Assembly: GCA_944322845.1 (NCBI GenBank)
Contig: CALUQE010000006.1
Span: forward strand, 44,422-108,421
Origin: Candidatus Gastranaerophilales bacterium
GTDB taxonomy: Bacteria; Cyanobacteriota; Vampirovibrionia; Gastranaerophilales; Gastranaerophilaceae
Length of the DNA stretch: 64,000 nucleotides
Direction of reading: 5' to 3'
In this document: piece by piece, positions 1 through 8,824 of the stretch
How positions within the stretch are numbered: position 1 is the stretch's first letter
Layout: the number at the start of each line of letters is the position of its first letter
Position numbers and translations under genes: made by a program
Notes under the pieces: generated by a model
The model's input: only the letters and a program-made list of their open reading frames with translations
What the model was told of the DNA's origin: nothing
Database searches by the model: none

Positions 1-1
1 C

Positions 2-958
2 GTCCAAGACGAAAAAGCCATGGCGCAGGGGGTCTCAATTTCAGAAATCTATTCGACTCTTGCTGCGCAATTCGGTGCAACTTATATTAATGACTTTAAC
101 AAATACGGAAGAGTTTATCGTGTTTATATGCAGGCAGATGCGCCATACAGATCCGTAATGGGAGATTTAAGTAAAGTCTATGTTAAAAATAATCAGGGAA
201 AAATGGTTCCTATAAGCTCTGTAATAAAAACAGAAAATGTTGTAGGGCCTTACCTTCTGAACCGATTTAATATGTATCCTTCAATTGTAATCAACGGTAA
301 TGCCGCCACAGGTGTAAGTTCCGGTGATGCAATGAAAGCTATGGGCGAATTGTCAGATAAAATCTTACCTAAAGACATGGATTACGCATGGTCAGGTACG
401 TCTTTGCAAGAACAGATGTCCTCTGGTCAAATCGGACCTATCTTAGCAATGGCTTTAACCTTTGTTTACCTGTTCCTTGTAGCACTTTATGAAAGCTGGA
501 CGCTTCCGGTTGCAGTGCTTTTGATTTCTCCGGTGGCTTTATTAGGTGCATTATTCTTCCAGTATGTTTCGGGACTTTCACTGGATATTTATGCACAGGT
601 AGGTCTGGTTATGTTAATCGGTTTGAGTACAAAACAGGCTATTTTGATTGTAGAATTTGCAAAAGATGCTATGGAAAAAGATGGTTTGAATTATATAGAT
701 GCTGCTCTTCAAGCTGCAAGACTGCGTTTTAGAGCAGTAATGATGACAAATATTGCGTTTATTCTCGGTCTGCTTCCGCTTGTGTTTGCAAAAGGTGCCG
801 GTGCGGGAAGCCGTCATTCAATAGGTGTTTCTGTTTTCGGCGGTATGCTTGCGGTTGCATTCTTAGGAAGTATTCTTGTTCCGGCATTTTTTGTACTTAC
901 AAACCTCATGAAACAAAACTTCTATAGCTTTGTTCAGAATATAAGGAGAAAGAAATGA
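2..958 (+). CDS. RND efflux transporter, C-terminal part (HAE1/AcrB-like)
   Basis: This is the 3' part of an inner-membrane RND pump that exports hydrophobic compounds using the proton gradient and docks with a periplasmic adaptor and an outer-membrane TolC channel. The frame is open to the left edge, so the gene starts outside the window; the ATG at 20 is internal (it sits in the AcrB-like context KAMAQGVS). Visible parts are the end of the porter/docking region ([17 protein letters not shown], then MVPISS), then transmembrane segments beginning near [19 protein letters not shown], the [16 protein letters not shown] segment and the [20 protein letters not shown] turn. These match the second half of AcrB in order. 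The stop overlaps the start of the next gene by 4 nt (ATGA), so the two are translationally coupled. The family call is firm; the substrate is unknown. Confidence 0.93.
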   Translation, partial: VQDEKAMAQGVSISEIYSTLAAQFGATYINDFNKYGRVYRVYMQADAPYRSVMGDLSKVYVKNNQGKMVPISSVIKTENVVGPYLLNRFNMYPSIVINGNAATGVSSGDAMKAMGELSDKILPKDMDYAWSGTSLQEQMSSGQIGPILAMALTFVYLFLVALYESWTLPVAVLLISPVALLGALFFQYVSGLSLDIYAQVGLVMLIGLSTKQAILIVEFAKDAMEKDGLNYIDAALQAARLRFRAVMMTNIAFILGLLPLVFAKGAGAGSRHSIGVSVFGGMLAVAFLGSILVPAFFVLTNLMKQNFYSFVQNIRRKK

Positions 959-2424
959 TAAGACTATTAGCAGCTTTCATAATCTCCTTTATGTTCTTGT
1001 TCCAGCCGGCATGTAGTGCTGCATTGTGGCATAAAGACAGCAAATTGGGAAATGAAATAAAACAAGATGAATATCCTGACAGTAAAGATGTAGAGCCGCG
1101 AAAGACAGATGCTGAAGATACACTTGTAATTCAGGGCGGAGTAGAAACGAGTATTGATATAACTTTAGAAGAATGTTTAAAATATGCACTCGGAAATAAT
1201 CCGCGGATTCAGGCTGCTATGCAGGATGTTTTTGCCTCAGACGCAAGAATCAGGCAAACCTGGGCTTCATACTTTCCGCAATTTGGCTGGCAGACAGGGT
1301 ATACCAAAATTAAACAACTCCAGTTGTCAGATGCTTTGGGTAGAAATTTGGTATTCAATTACTGGGTTTTAGGTCAAATAAGCGCCTCTCAGATGCTTTA
1401 TGACTTCGGAGTAACTCAAAATCAGGTTACTATAAGAAAGTTAGATAATCAAGGGTACAAAATTACTCTTACAAGTACGGTAAATGATGTTATTTGTCAG
1501 GTGAAAACTGCGTATTATAATTTACAATATGCAATTGAGGCAAAAAAAGTTGCAGAGGATTCCGTTGCAAGATATGCGGCGTTTTACGATCAGGCAAAAG
1601 CTTTTTATAAAGCGGGAACAAAACCGAAGGTTGATGTAACAATTGCAGAGGTTAATCTTAGTAATGCAAAATTGACTCTTATTCAGGCAGAAAACGGGGT
1701 TGATGTTGCAATGGCTAAGTTGAATAATACAATGGGGCTTCCTTATACAAATAAATATAAAGTTGCGGAAGGTTTGAGATATGACCCTTGTGACATTACG
1801 CTCGAAAAAGCAATACAGGTCGCAAGAGAATCAAGACCGGAGTTTTTGCTTGCAGATGTCAGAGTCGAAGAGGCAAGACAAAATGTAAAACTTGTTAAAA
1901 AATCGTATTTTCCGCAATTGACAATAGAAGGGCAATATCAAATCGGTGGTAAGCATCCGACTTCAAATTACGGTTATAATTACGGCGGATATTTAAATTT
2001 CCCTACAATTAACGGTATGCTTATTAAGAATGAAATAAAAGAAGCAAAAGCGCTTTATTCAAAGGAACAATCAAATGCTATTAATACAAAAAATAATATA
2101 TACTATGAAGTTCAGGAATCATATTATTCTTTAACCGAAAAGAAAAATAAAATACCTGTAGCTACTCTTGGTTTAAAACAGGCAAAAGAAAATTATGAGC
2201 TTTCTTTTGGTAGATACAAGGTTGGCGTAGGAGATCCAATTGAATTAAAAGATGCACAGGTTCAATACCAAAATGCAATGCTTACATATTACCAGACAAT
2301 GTATGATTATAATACGGCAAAGGCAACTTTGGAAAAAAATATCGGCAGAAATATTGCAAACGGTGAAGTTGAATTAAAACAGGATAACTGTAAAGGCAAG
2401 AAGAAGTCCAGAAAGCACTCTTAA
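955..2424 (+). CDS. TolC-family outer membrane efflux protein
   Basis: This 489-residue protein is the likely outer-membrane channel for the RND pump just upstream, whose stop codon it overlaps. A hydrophobic signal peptide covers about residues 1-23, followed by a charged, variable linker rich in K, D and E to about residue 65. Two repeated outer-membrane-factor units follow: the first starts near [20 protein letters not shown], the second near [21 protein letters not shown]. Long helical stretches rich in Q, A and N lie between short strands ([23 protein letters not shown]), which is typical of the TolC barrel/tunnel. The C-terminus is a short basic tail ([10 protein letters not shown]). 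Length is normal for the family. Confidence 0.9.
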   Translation: MIRLLAAFIISFMFLFQPACSAALWHKDSKLGNEIKQDEYPDSKDVEPRKTDAEDTLVIQGGVETSIDITLEECLKYALGNNPRIQAAMQDVFASDARIRQTWASYFPQFGWQTGYTKIKQLQLSDALGRNLVFNYWVLGQISASQMLYDFGVTQNQVTIRKLDNQGYKITLTSTVNDVICQVKTAYYNLQYAIEAKKVAEDSVARYAAFYDQAKAFYKAGTKPKVDVTIAEVNLSNAKLTLIQAENGVDVAMAKLNNTMGLPYTNKYKVAEGLRYDPCDITLEKAIQVARESRPEFLLADVRVEEARQNVKLVKKSYFPQLTIEGQYQIGGKHPTSNYGYNYGGYLNFPTINGMLIKNEIKEAKALYSKEQSNAINTKNNIYYEVQESYYSLTEKKNKIPVATLGLKQAKENYELSFGRYKVGVGDPIELKDAQVQYQNAMLTYYQTMYDYNTAKATLEKNIGRNIANGEVELKQDNCKGKKKSRKHS

Positions 2425-2493
2425 TATATATAGTGTATTGTATCTTATTTGAATATGTTATATAATCAATAAATAAAAATAGGAGAAAGAAGT

Positions 2494-2742
2494 ATGTTGC
2501 CAATTATAACCGAGGATATATCATCAGAAGTCTTTTCAGAGGCATTTCAGGATGTACAGAACTGGCGAAAGAATATGGTGAAATATTTAAAAGAAGAAAA
2601 TCCTGAAGTAAACAGTGCTATTCTGGAAGTAGCAAAGCATGATGAAAGCATAGACTTGAAAGCAGTAGCTCTCGGTGCTTATCTTTCATACAGGTTATTG
2701 GAATTGGCTAATGAAAGTGAAGGCTCTTCTATCGAAGAGTAA
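2494..2742 (+). CDS. small acidic protein of unknown function
   Basis: This 82-residue protein is not one I recognise. A clear ribosome-binding site (AGGAGA) lies about 8 nt before the ATG. The protein is acidic and mostly helical in character, with no signal peptide and no membrane segment. A moderately hydrophobic stretch, LKAVALGAYLSYRLLELANE, near the C-terminus could be a packing helix. It follows the TolC gene by about 70 nt, and a strong hairpin terminator near 2838-2864 ends the unit, so it may be the last gene of the efflux operon or have its own promoter (TATAAT near 2460). Confidence 0.7.
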   Translation: MLPIITEDISSEVFSEAFQDVQNWRKNMVKYLKEENPEVNSAILEVAKHDESIDLKAVALGAYLSYRLLELANESEGSSIEE

Positions 2743-2837
2743 TGTTTGAAATATAGTATGAAAAAGATTTATCAATGTAAAGGTTTGGTAAGTTTTTTGT
2801 GCTCTGAGAGCAAAGAAAGACTTATTTTTTAAAAGAG

Positions 2838-2864
2838 CACCCTGCGGGGTGCTCTTTTTCTATG
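2838..2864 (+). terminator. intrinsic terminator after the efflux/small-protein unit
   Basis: A hairpin with arms AGAGCACCC and GGGTGCTCT around a short loop is followed by a T run (TTTTTC). It ends the transcription unit that contains the 82-residue protein. Confidence 0.8.
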
Positions 2865-2939
2865 CAAATAATTAGTTAATTGGTTAATTTACATAAAATA
2901 TCTTTATACGAATAATTAAGTAAGATAGGAGGAAAAGTG

Positions 2940-3269
2940 ATGAATGTTATTGTTAGGTGGCTTATATACGCTTTGTTGATAATCTTTGTGTCCTGGATAA
3001 TACCGGGAATAGAGGTCGATAATTTTCTCAGTGCAATGTTTGTTTGTATAATATTAGCACTGGTTAATGCTTTTATAAAACCTCTTTTGCAGATAATAAC
3101 ACTGCCTGTTACGATTCTGACTATGGGCTTATTTACTCTGGTAATAAATGCATTAATGTTCATGCTTGCGGGCTGGATTACTCCGGGGTTTGAGGTAGAA
3201 GGCTTCTTGAGTGCTTTTCTGGGCTCGCTTCTTCTCTCGCTGTTCTCGATTGGGGTAAACAGAATATAA
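2940..3269 (+). CDS. four-helix membrane protein, phage-holin superfamily IV (YvlD/DUF360-like)
   Basis: This small integral membrane protein (109 residues from the ATG at 2940) has four hydrophobic segments. It carries the family's repeated feature of a glycine/proline turn before each pair of helices: IIPGIEVDNFLSA in the first half and ITPGFEVEGFLSA in the second. The internal segment NAFIKPLLQIITLPVTILTMG, with its NAxxKP and LPxT pattern, is characteristic of the family. A strong AGGAGG ends 7 nt before the ATG at 2940; the GTG at 2937 is too close, so I chose 2940. Despite the name, chromosomal members are not lysis proteins and their function is unknown. Confidence 0.85.
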   Translation: MNVIVRWLIYALLIIFVSWIIPGIEVDNFLSAMFVCIILALVNAFIKPLLQIITLPVTILTMGLFTLVINALMFMLAGWITPGFEVEGFLSAFLGSLLLSLFSIGVNRI

Positions 3270-3274
3270 ATTTC

Positions 3275-3309
3275 TTGACAAGAAATTGGGATTATAATAT
3301 TATTTTTCC
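3275..3309 (+). promoter_or_regulatory. sigma70-type promoter for a short transcript
   Basis: TTGACA is followed by a 17-nt spacer and TATTAT, a near-consensus promoter just after the stop codon of the holin-like gene. A hairpin terminator lies about 150 nt downstream, so this promoter drives a very short independent RNA. Confidence 0.7.
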
Positions 3310-3323
3310 AAAAGGACTAATAT

Positions 3324-3410
3324 ATGCAATTTAACACAACAATGATGATGTATATGATGATGCAAAGCCTCGTGGAAGGTGGTTTTTGTTGTGCTAATCG
3401 AATGTGTTAA
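3324..3410 (+). CDS. Met-rich 28-residue mini-protein (or small RNA)
   Basis: A short reading frame of 28 codons has ribosome-binding site AAAGGA about 8 nt before its ATG. The peptide starts MQFNTTMMMYMMMQSL and ends with a Cys/Gly-rich stretch (GGFCCANRMC). Seven of the first 13 residues are methionine. It is bracketed by its own TTGACA/TATTAT promoter and an intrinsic terminator, forming a self-contained unit of about 150 nt. The product may be the peptide, a regulatory RNA, or both; I know no family for it. Coding evidence is limited to the start context and the isolation of the unit. Confidence 0.5.
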   Translation: MQFNTTMMMYMMMQSLVEGGFCCANRMC

Positions 3411-3432
3411 ATGAGTTTAGACAATAAGTTTT

Positions 3433-3463
3433 GAAAGCCGCCTTTTATGAGGCGGCTTTTTTA
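3433..3463 (+). terminator. intrinsic terminator of the short transcript
   Basis: Arms AAAGCCGCC and GGCGGCTTT enclose a short loop and are followed by TTTT. The hairpin sits 23 nt after the mini-ORF stop and ends its unit. Confidence 0.85.
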
Positions 3464-3496
3464 GTTTGGTATTTTTGTTGAAAGGGAAAAAATAAA

Positions 3497-4756
3497 ATGA
3501 TAACAGCGTTAAACGGTTATGACAGAAACAGGCAGAATAATTTCAAAGGAATTACTATTCCTGCAAGCTCAAGAGTTTTAGACGGATTTATTAAATCACA
3601 AGAAAATCTTTCTTCTACAAGATTTATTCAGGATACTACGACTAATTGGCTTCCAAAAGCTGCGTTATCAAGAAGTAAAGCAGATTTTTGGGAATTTTCT
3701 CTTCTTGAATTTGCAGAATCAGGGTTGTTTTATTTTGCGGCTCCGGTTTTGGGTGAACACTTATACAGAAAAGGGCTTTTTAAGTCAATACAGCCAAAAA
3801 ATTTAAAGGATACTGTTCTGGAGAACCTTCCCAGAAGTACTGCAGAAATCAAGAATTCTGCACTTGATGCAGCTGCAAAAAAACGTCTTGTATCAACAAA
3901 AGCAGGAATTGTGCTGGCTTGTCTTGCAGTGCCGGTAGCGGAGTATGCTCTTAGTTTTGCTAAGAATTTATTTACTCTTAAGGTTTTTCATTTAAGCGAT
4001 TTTAATAACGTTGCAAATTTGAATAAAGAGAAAAAAGAGGATTTAAATCAGCAAAATAAAGTGGAAACACACTCTAAAAAAGAACTGAAAAAAGCCGGTA
4101 TTTTATCTGCAGCAGGCTTAGGGGCAGGTATGCTTCTTGCAGCAAAAGGGCATAAGTCTGAAGCAGCCTTGAAGTTCTCAGAGGTGCTGCTAGAGCCGGG
4201 AGAATATATTTCAAAAGGGCTTCATAAAGCCGGAGTGAATTCAAAAAAAACTGATAATTTCTTGAAGGAATACATGAAGCTTGATTTTGACAATCAGAAT
4301 GGTAAATTGGCATTAAGTAAGGGGCAGCTGGCACTAACATGTATAACAGGCTTGTTTGGTTATTCGGAAGCTGCAAAAGACCGGGGAAAATTGGATTTCT
4401 ATGAGGTATGGACGCGTGTTCCGCTGGTTGTGCTTTATACAATATTTGGTTCGGCGCTTTTTGATGCAGGCTTTAAAAAACTTCTATTAAAAACCGGAAA
4501 ATATCCTGAACTTATCAAAAAAAGCAAGGATGGTTCTATTAATGTTCCTACCAGAAATGAACTGCCTGAAATTGCTAAAAACTTGGCTCTCAGAAACAAA
4601 ACATCTCCGGAAGCCGAATTGAAAACATTAATAAAACAAAAATCTGTAATTACAGGTGTGCCGTACTTATTCAGCTTGTTAGCTATGGGCTTTTCTTTGT
4701 CGGCAATTACAAGACTCTGGACAAAATACCGGTATAACCATCAGCAGGATAAATAA
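3497..4756 (+). CDS. uncharacterised multi-pass membrane protein with N-terminal NNFKG tag
   Basis: I do not recognise this 419-residue protein. The start is supported by GAAAGGGA upstream. The N-terminus carries the short motif NNFKGITIPA, which resembles a tag on other, unrelated proteins in this window (INFKG at 54229, FFKSK at 33274). Hydrophobic segments lie near residues 75-95 (LFYFAAPVLGEHL), 130-155 (AGIVLACLAVPVAEYAL), 198-215 (AGILSAAGLGAGMLLAA), 310-330 (VPLVVLYTIFGSALFDAG) and 385-405 (VPYLFSLLAMGFSLSAI), so it is probably membrane-embedded, with basic loops between. There is no signal peptide. The gene has its own terminator-bounded position and is followed 21 nt later by a TolC-like gene with its own promoter. 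Confidence 0.7.
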   Translation: MITALNGYDRNRQNNFKGITIPASSRVLDGFIKSQENLSSTRFIQDTTTNWLPKAALSRSKADFWEFSLLEFAESGLFYFAAPVLGEHLYRKGLFKSIQPKNLKDTVLENLPRSTAEIKNSALDAAAKKRLVSTKAGIVLACLAVPVAEYALSFAKNLFTLKVFHLSDFNNVANLNKEKKEDLNQQNKVETHSKKELKKAGILSAAGLGAGMLLAAKGHKSEAALKFSEVLLEPGEYISKGLHKAGVNSKKTDNFLKEYMKLDFDNQNGKLALSKGQLALTCITGLFGYSEAAKDRGKLDFYEVWTRVPLVVLYTIFGSALFDAGFKKLLLKTGKYPELIKKSKDGSINVPTRNELPEIAKNLALRNKTSPEAELKTLIKQKSVITGVPYLFSLLAMGFSLSAITRLWTKYRYNHQQDK

Positions 4757-4758
4757 TT

Positions 4759-4777
4759 TTTTGGTATAATTTGTATT
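4759..4777 (+). promoter_or_regulatory. extended -10 promoter giving a near-leaderless mRNA
   Basis: TGGTATAAT (an extended -10) ends 7 nt before the ATG at 4778. There is no ribosome-binding site between them, so transcription should begin at or within a base or two of the start codon. Confidence 0.55.
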
Positions 4778-6070
4778 ATGAAGAGATTTCTTTGGGTTGT
4801 AATATGTCTGTTATTTGTGCAGCCAATATTTGCTGAAACTAGAAAAGTATACTTGGATGAGGCTATTGATGCTGCATTAAAAAATAATATAGATTTACAG
4901 GCTGCAAGATTGGAAAGAAATATTGCAAAGAATAATATAAAGTCTGCGAACAGACTTCAAAACCCGTCTTTTGATGCGTTTTATTTTATGGGTGCAGCCG
5001 GTAATAATGAACCTAAACAACTTGGTGTGAGTGAAAATATTGAAATTGCGAAGCGTAAGGCCCGTAAAAATCTTGCAGAATCAAATTTAAAACTGGTAGA
5101 AACAAATATTGATTATACTACATTTGATTTAAAGATGGATGTAAGAGAAGCATATATAAACCTTGTTGCAGCAAAATCAATTCTTTTTACTCTGGAACAG
5201 CAAAAAGAGCTTCAAGAAGAGCTTCTTGACATAGCTAAAAGCAGGGTGAAAAGTCATAAGTCTCAAGATATTGATGTAATGCAGGCTGAAATTGCTTTAA
5301 ATCAGATGATAACGCAGGTAAATTCAGCAAAAGTAAGTGTTAATAAGGCTCAAGCGGAATTTAATAAGGTAATAAATAATCCGGAAGATGTTGTATATGA
5401 CAGTATGGATAGGTTATTTACCGAAGAAAATAATTTTGAAGAAATGATGACGCCTCCACCGGATTATAATTTCCCTGCCTTTTCAACAATAGTTCAAAAG
5501 GCTATTGATAATAGATTTGATATACAGATAGCTAAGCAGGAAATTGATGTCGCTGAGAAAAATTTGACAGTGGTTGCGAGGCAGAGAATTCCTGATTTGC
5601 AGCTGTCCGGAGGCTATGCGTATCAGCTTGGAAGATATACTGATAGCGGAAATTTCAATAACGGAGCATATGCTGGTGCAAGCCTTGTGAATATTCCATT
5701 ATTTTATAATTATTCGCCGGAAATTCAAAATGCAACATTGAAATTAAAACAGGCAGAATTAAAGTATGCTTCGGTAAAAAATCGTGCGGTAAAAGATGTC
5801 TCTGCTGCTTATGAGCGCTTTTTGACCGCAGCGGATAATCTTAATCATTACGAAAAAAAGATTATTACAGATTCTGAAGAGTTGATTGAAACTTCAAAAG
5901 ACAGTTACGAAGCCGGAAAATCGGATATAACAGCTTTAATTGTTATGAAGCAGTCATATAAATCAATAATTATTGGCTATTCGCAAGCTCTGGCTGAATA
6001 TTATAACAGCTGGACCAATTTCTTAAGAGAAGTCAATGATGAGGATTTTACGTTGGCGGAAAACTTATAA
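4778..6070 (+). CDS. TolC-family outer membrane protein (CzcC-like)
   Basis: This 430-residue outer-membrane efflux channel differs from the one at 955. It begins with a classical signal peptide (MKRFLWVVICLLFVQPIFA, cleavage before ETRK). The mature part has two repeated outer-membrane-factor units, starting near VYLDEAIDAALKNNIDLQAA and near FSTIVQKAIDNRFDIQIA, with the typical tunnel motif GGYAYQLGRYTD in the second. The signal peptide fixes the start even though no ribosome-binding site precedes it; a TATAAT lies 7 nt upstream. No pump gene adjoins it, so its partner is unknown. It converges on the ABC transporter gene, and the two share a bidirectional terminator. Confidence 0.88.
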   Translation: MKRFLWVVICLLFVQPIFAETRKVYLDEAIDAALKNNIDLQAARLERNIAKNNIKSANRLQNPSFDAFYFMGAAGNNEPKQLGVSENIEIAKRKARKNLAESNLKLVETNIDYTTFDLKMDVREAYINLVAAKSILFTLEQQKELQEELLDIAKSRVKSHKSQDIDVMQAEIALNQMITQVNSAKVSVNKAQAEFNKVINNPEDVVYDSMDRLFTEENNFEEMMTPPPDYNFPAFSTIVQKAIDNRFDIQIAKQEIDVAEKNLTVVARQRIPDLQLSGGYAYQLGRYTDSGNFNNGAYAGASLVNIPLFYNYSPEIQNATLKLKQAELKYASVKNRAVKDVSAAYERFLTAADNLNHYEKKIITDSEELIETSKDSYEAGKSDITALIVMKQSYKSIIIGYSQALAEYYNSWTNFLREVNDEDFTLAENL

Positions 6071-6074
6071 ATTA

Positions 6075-6113
6075 AACAAGGAAGGGCGGAGCAAAGCTCC
6101 GCCCTTCCTTGTT
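6075..6113. terminator. bidirectional terminator between convergent genes
   Basis: A perfect 17-bp stem (arms AACAAGGAAGGGCGGAG and its complement) with a 5-nt loop lies between the TolC-like gene and the ABC transporter gene. It can serve both strands, with a T run on the + side and AT-rich sequence on the other. Confidence 0.85.
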
Positions 6114-6121
6114 CTTGAAAA

Positions 6122-7945
6122 TTAAACTAATGCTTCCTGTTTTTTAAACTGCATTTCATACAGTGCTCTGTACTGCCCGTTTTCTATAGACATTAATTGT
6201 TCGTGATTACCGAGTTCTACAAGTTCGCCTTCCGTAATAACCGCAATTCTGTCGGCATTCTTAATTGTAGAAAGCCTGTGGGCAATTACAAATACGGTTT
6301 TGTTCTGAATAAGGTTGTCTAGAGCCTTCTGAACAATTGCTTCTGATTTGTTATCAAGAGCGGAAGTCGCTTCGTCTAAAATTACAATAGGAGTATTTTT
6401 TATCATAGCTCTTGCAATAGCAACCCTTTGTCTCTGACCGCCGGATAAGGTTAGACCACGCTCTCCTAAAAGAGTTTCTAAGCCGTCCGGAAGCTCCGCT
6501 ATCATTTCTTGAAGGTGAGCGGATTCTATTGCCTGCTCAAGTTCTTCCTCTGTAGCATTCGGATTACCCATCATAATGTTCTCTCTGATAGTACCTGAGA
6601 AAAGGAAATTATCCTGAAATACCATTGCAATGTTGTGTCTTAATGAATTTATTGTAAAGTCTCTTATATCAACGCCGTCAAAAGTTATTGAGCCTGACTT
6701 GATATCGTAAAATCTCGGAATAAGGTTTACTAAAGTTGATTTTCCCCCGCCCGAATTTCCGACAATAGCCAGAGTCTCATTCTTTCTTACGGTTAAATTT
6801 AAGTCTTTGAGTACCGGATGATCCGGCAAATATTCAAAGCAAACATTTTTAAATTCTATCTTGTCATTCAGTCCCTTCATTTCAATGGCATCTTTTCTGT
6901 CTGTAATTTCAGGATTAAGGTCGAATAATTCAAAAACCCTGCCCATAGCAACAAAGATGTTTTGTATGCCGGTTAAAGTATTACCAAGAGTTTTAACCGG
7001 TTTATAAAGGAGCAATAATGAAGTTACGAATGAAGCAAAAGCTCCGGCAGTCATCTGACCGCTTGTAATTAAGTGCGTTCCGTATCCGAGAACGATAGCT
7101 ATACCGCATGAAGCTATAAGATACATTAAAGGGCTCATCCAGGCTGCACGTTTGGTGAGTGACATGTTAACTCTGAAAGACTCCCAAATTTGATCTCTGA
7201 AATATCCTTCTTGTCTTTGCTGTAATTCGTAAGCTGCCATAACTTTGTTGCCGCTGTATGTTTCGTTTATATTGGTGGTAATGTTTCCGCCAATAACCAT
7301 ATTTTTATTAGAAGCAGCTTTAATTCTTTTTCTGATTAAAGCAACCGGAATAAAAGCAACTCCTAGAACCATAACTCCGATAAATGCAAGTTTCCAAGAG
7401 CTGTAAAGCATAACGGTAATTAAACCTAATGCTCCAAATACGCTTGTTGTAATTGTTTTAATCTGGTCTACAATCCCTGCAGAAGCAGTCTGCGGGTCAC
7501 TCATATACCTGGAAATAATGATACCTGAAGAGTTTTCATCAAAGAATTGTGGGTCCATATAGATTAATTTGTGGAATAAATCCATCTTTACATCATTTGT
7601 AATTCTTTGTGAAGTCCAGGCAGAAATATAATCGTTTAAATACCTTAAAACACCTTGAAATCCGGCAAAAGCAATTACACCGAACGGGATAATAAATGCA
7701 AATAACTGCCAGGAAAGTGTAAATTCGTGTCCTAAAATATGAAATATCCAGTCTTGTTTCCCTACAACATAATCCATATAAGGCTTAAGAGCAAAAGCGG
7801 TAATGCCGTCTAATAACCCCAAAGGTATCGCAACAATAAATCCGCATATTATTCTAAACATATAAGGCTTTATGTACGGAAAAATTCTTGAAAGCAGCCA
7901 GCCGTATTTGAACGAATTCTGCGCTGTTGTATTACTTAATTTCAT
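6122..7945 (-). CDS. ABC transporter, fused permease and ATPase (MsbA/lipid-flippase type)
   Basis: This 607-residue half-transporter probably works as a homodimer in the inner membrane. Residues 1 to about 325 form the six-helix exporter membrane domain. The nucleotide-binding domain follows, with Walker A GNSGGGKST near residue 396, Q-loop in VFQDNFLF, signature LSGGQRQR near 500, Walker B VILDEATSALD near 520 and switch histidine in IAHRLST near 553. All catalytic residues are present. It is the last gene of the leftward polysaccharide locus, 42 nt after a GT32 gene, which suggests it flips or exports the lipid-linked glycan or a lipid A-like core made there. The ATG at 7945 has AGAGGATAATAA upstream. 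An MsbA role is an inference from context and family. Confidence 0.92.
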   Translation of the reverse strand: MKLSNTTAQNSFKYGWLLSRIFPYIKPYMFRIICGFIVAIPLGLLDGITAFALKPYMDYVVGKQDWIFHILGHEFTLSWQLFAFIIPFGVIAFAGFQGVLRYLNDYISAWTSQRITNDVKMDLFHKLIYMDPQFFDENSSGIIISRYMSDPQTASAGIVDQIKTITTSVFGALGLITVMLYSSWKLAFIGVMVLGVAFIPVALIRKRIKAASNKNMVIGGNITTNINETYSGNKVMAAYELQQRQEGYFRDQIWESFRVNMSLTKRAAWMSPLMYLIASCGIAIVLGYGTHLITSGQMTAGAFASFVTSLLLLYKPVKTLGNTLTGIQNIFVAMGRVFELFDLNPEITDRKDAIEMKGLNDKIEFKNVCFEYLPDHPVLKDLNLTVRKNETLAIVGNSGGGKSTLVNLIPRFYDIKSGSITFDGVDIRDFTINSLRHNIAMVFQDNFLFSGTIRENIMMGNPNATEEELEQAIESAHLQEMIAELPDGLETLLGERGLTLSGGQRQRVAIARAMIKNTPIVILDEATSALDNKSEAIVQKALDNLIQNKTVFVIAHRLSTIKNADRIAVITEGELVELGNHEQLMSIENGQYRALYEMQFKKQEALV

Positions 7946-7987
7946 TTATTATCCTCTTCTTGACTTTACTTTACTTATTTCATTGTA

Positions 7988-8824
7988 TCATAAAATCTTC
8001 TGCAAAATATTAGAGAGCGTATTATTTGTAGCTAAAAATTCTTCTTTTGTCATTTGCTTGTATTTTTCAGGTGTCCAAGAGTTGTGAAGCAGAATAATTC
8101 CTTCATTATCTTTAAGTGCGAAGTCAGAATAATCTTTTTCAAAATAGAATTTTGCATAATTTTCTGGAGCAGGAGTATTTAAATTGTTTGATAGTTTATA
8201 TTTTATTTCTGGAAAGCACAGTATTTCATCCGAATTAATTTTATAAAAAAGAGCTTTGTTTTTTGTTTTTAATAGTTTTTTTAAGATACGGTTTCCCATG
8301 CAATCCCAAGTTAAGAAATGTTTAGAGAAAAATCTTTTTAATATATATTTAGTAATCAAGTAAGAATTCGGATTATAATAAAAATTTGCAATTTTTATGT
8401 TTAACAGGATTCTTTTTAGCCAATGTTTAATAATTTTTCCTTCCTTTTTAGCAACAATAAATGCAATATGGTTATTTATAAGTGTTAATTGAGTATTAAA
8501 ATTCATAAGTTGTTTGATATTATCTGAAGTAACAACTGTATCAATATCCATCCAAACCCCGCCGTATTTACAGAGAACTGCACACCGAATTGCATCGGCT
8601 TGAATCGGTAATGAAAATTTTTCATAAAGAACTTTATTGTAGTAATTTTTGCCAATCCAGTCATTTAGATTGTCATAATCTAGAATTATGATTTCATACT
8701 CCGGTAAATATTTTTTCCATGTATCTAGACATAATTCTAAGTATCCCGGTATTTTTCCTTTTGGTTCCCAGAATGTAAATATTCGTTTTTTATTTATTAA
8801 ATTTTTATCCATAATACTATCCAT
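7988..8824 (-). CDS. glycosyltransferase family 32-like sugar transferase
   Basis: This protein of up to 278 residues is similar to capsular polysaccharide synthesis transferases with a DXD sugar-binding motif. The N-terminus has the family's FTFWEPKGKIPGYLELCL segment, then PIQADAIRCAVLCKYGGVW followed by the catalytic MDIDT near residue 92. It should transfer a sugar from a nucleotide donor in the cytoplasm. It is a close paralogue of the next upstream gene; both share the C-terminal ILLHNSWTPxxYKxMTKEEF block. The first ATG (8824) overlaps the upstream gene by 8 nt; an ATG at 8812 (MDKN) is equally possible and neither has a strong ribosome-binding site. Confidence 0.85.
   Translation of the reverse strand: MDSIMDKNLINKKRIFTFWEPKGKIPGYLELCLDTWKKYLPEYEIIILDYDNLNDWIGKNYYNKVLYEKFSLPIQADAIRCAVLCKYGGVWMDIDTVVTSDNIKQLMNFNTQLTLINNHIAFIVAKKEGKIIKHWLKRILLNIKIANFYYNPNSYLITKYILKRFFSKHFLTWDCMGNRILKKLLKTKNKALFYKINSDEILCFPEIKYKLSNNLNTPAPENYAKFYFEKDYSDFALKDNEGIILLHNSWTPEKYKQMTKEEFLATNNTLSNILQKIL

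Noticed and set aside
4074..4442. Antisense open frame of 122 codons within the 3497 gene
   Set aside because: It is a shadow of a well-supported gene on the other strand and has no start signal.
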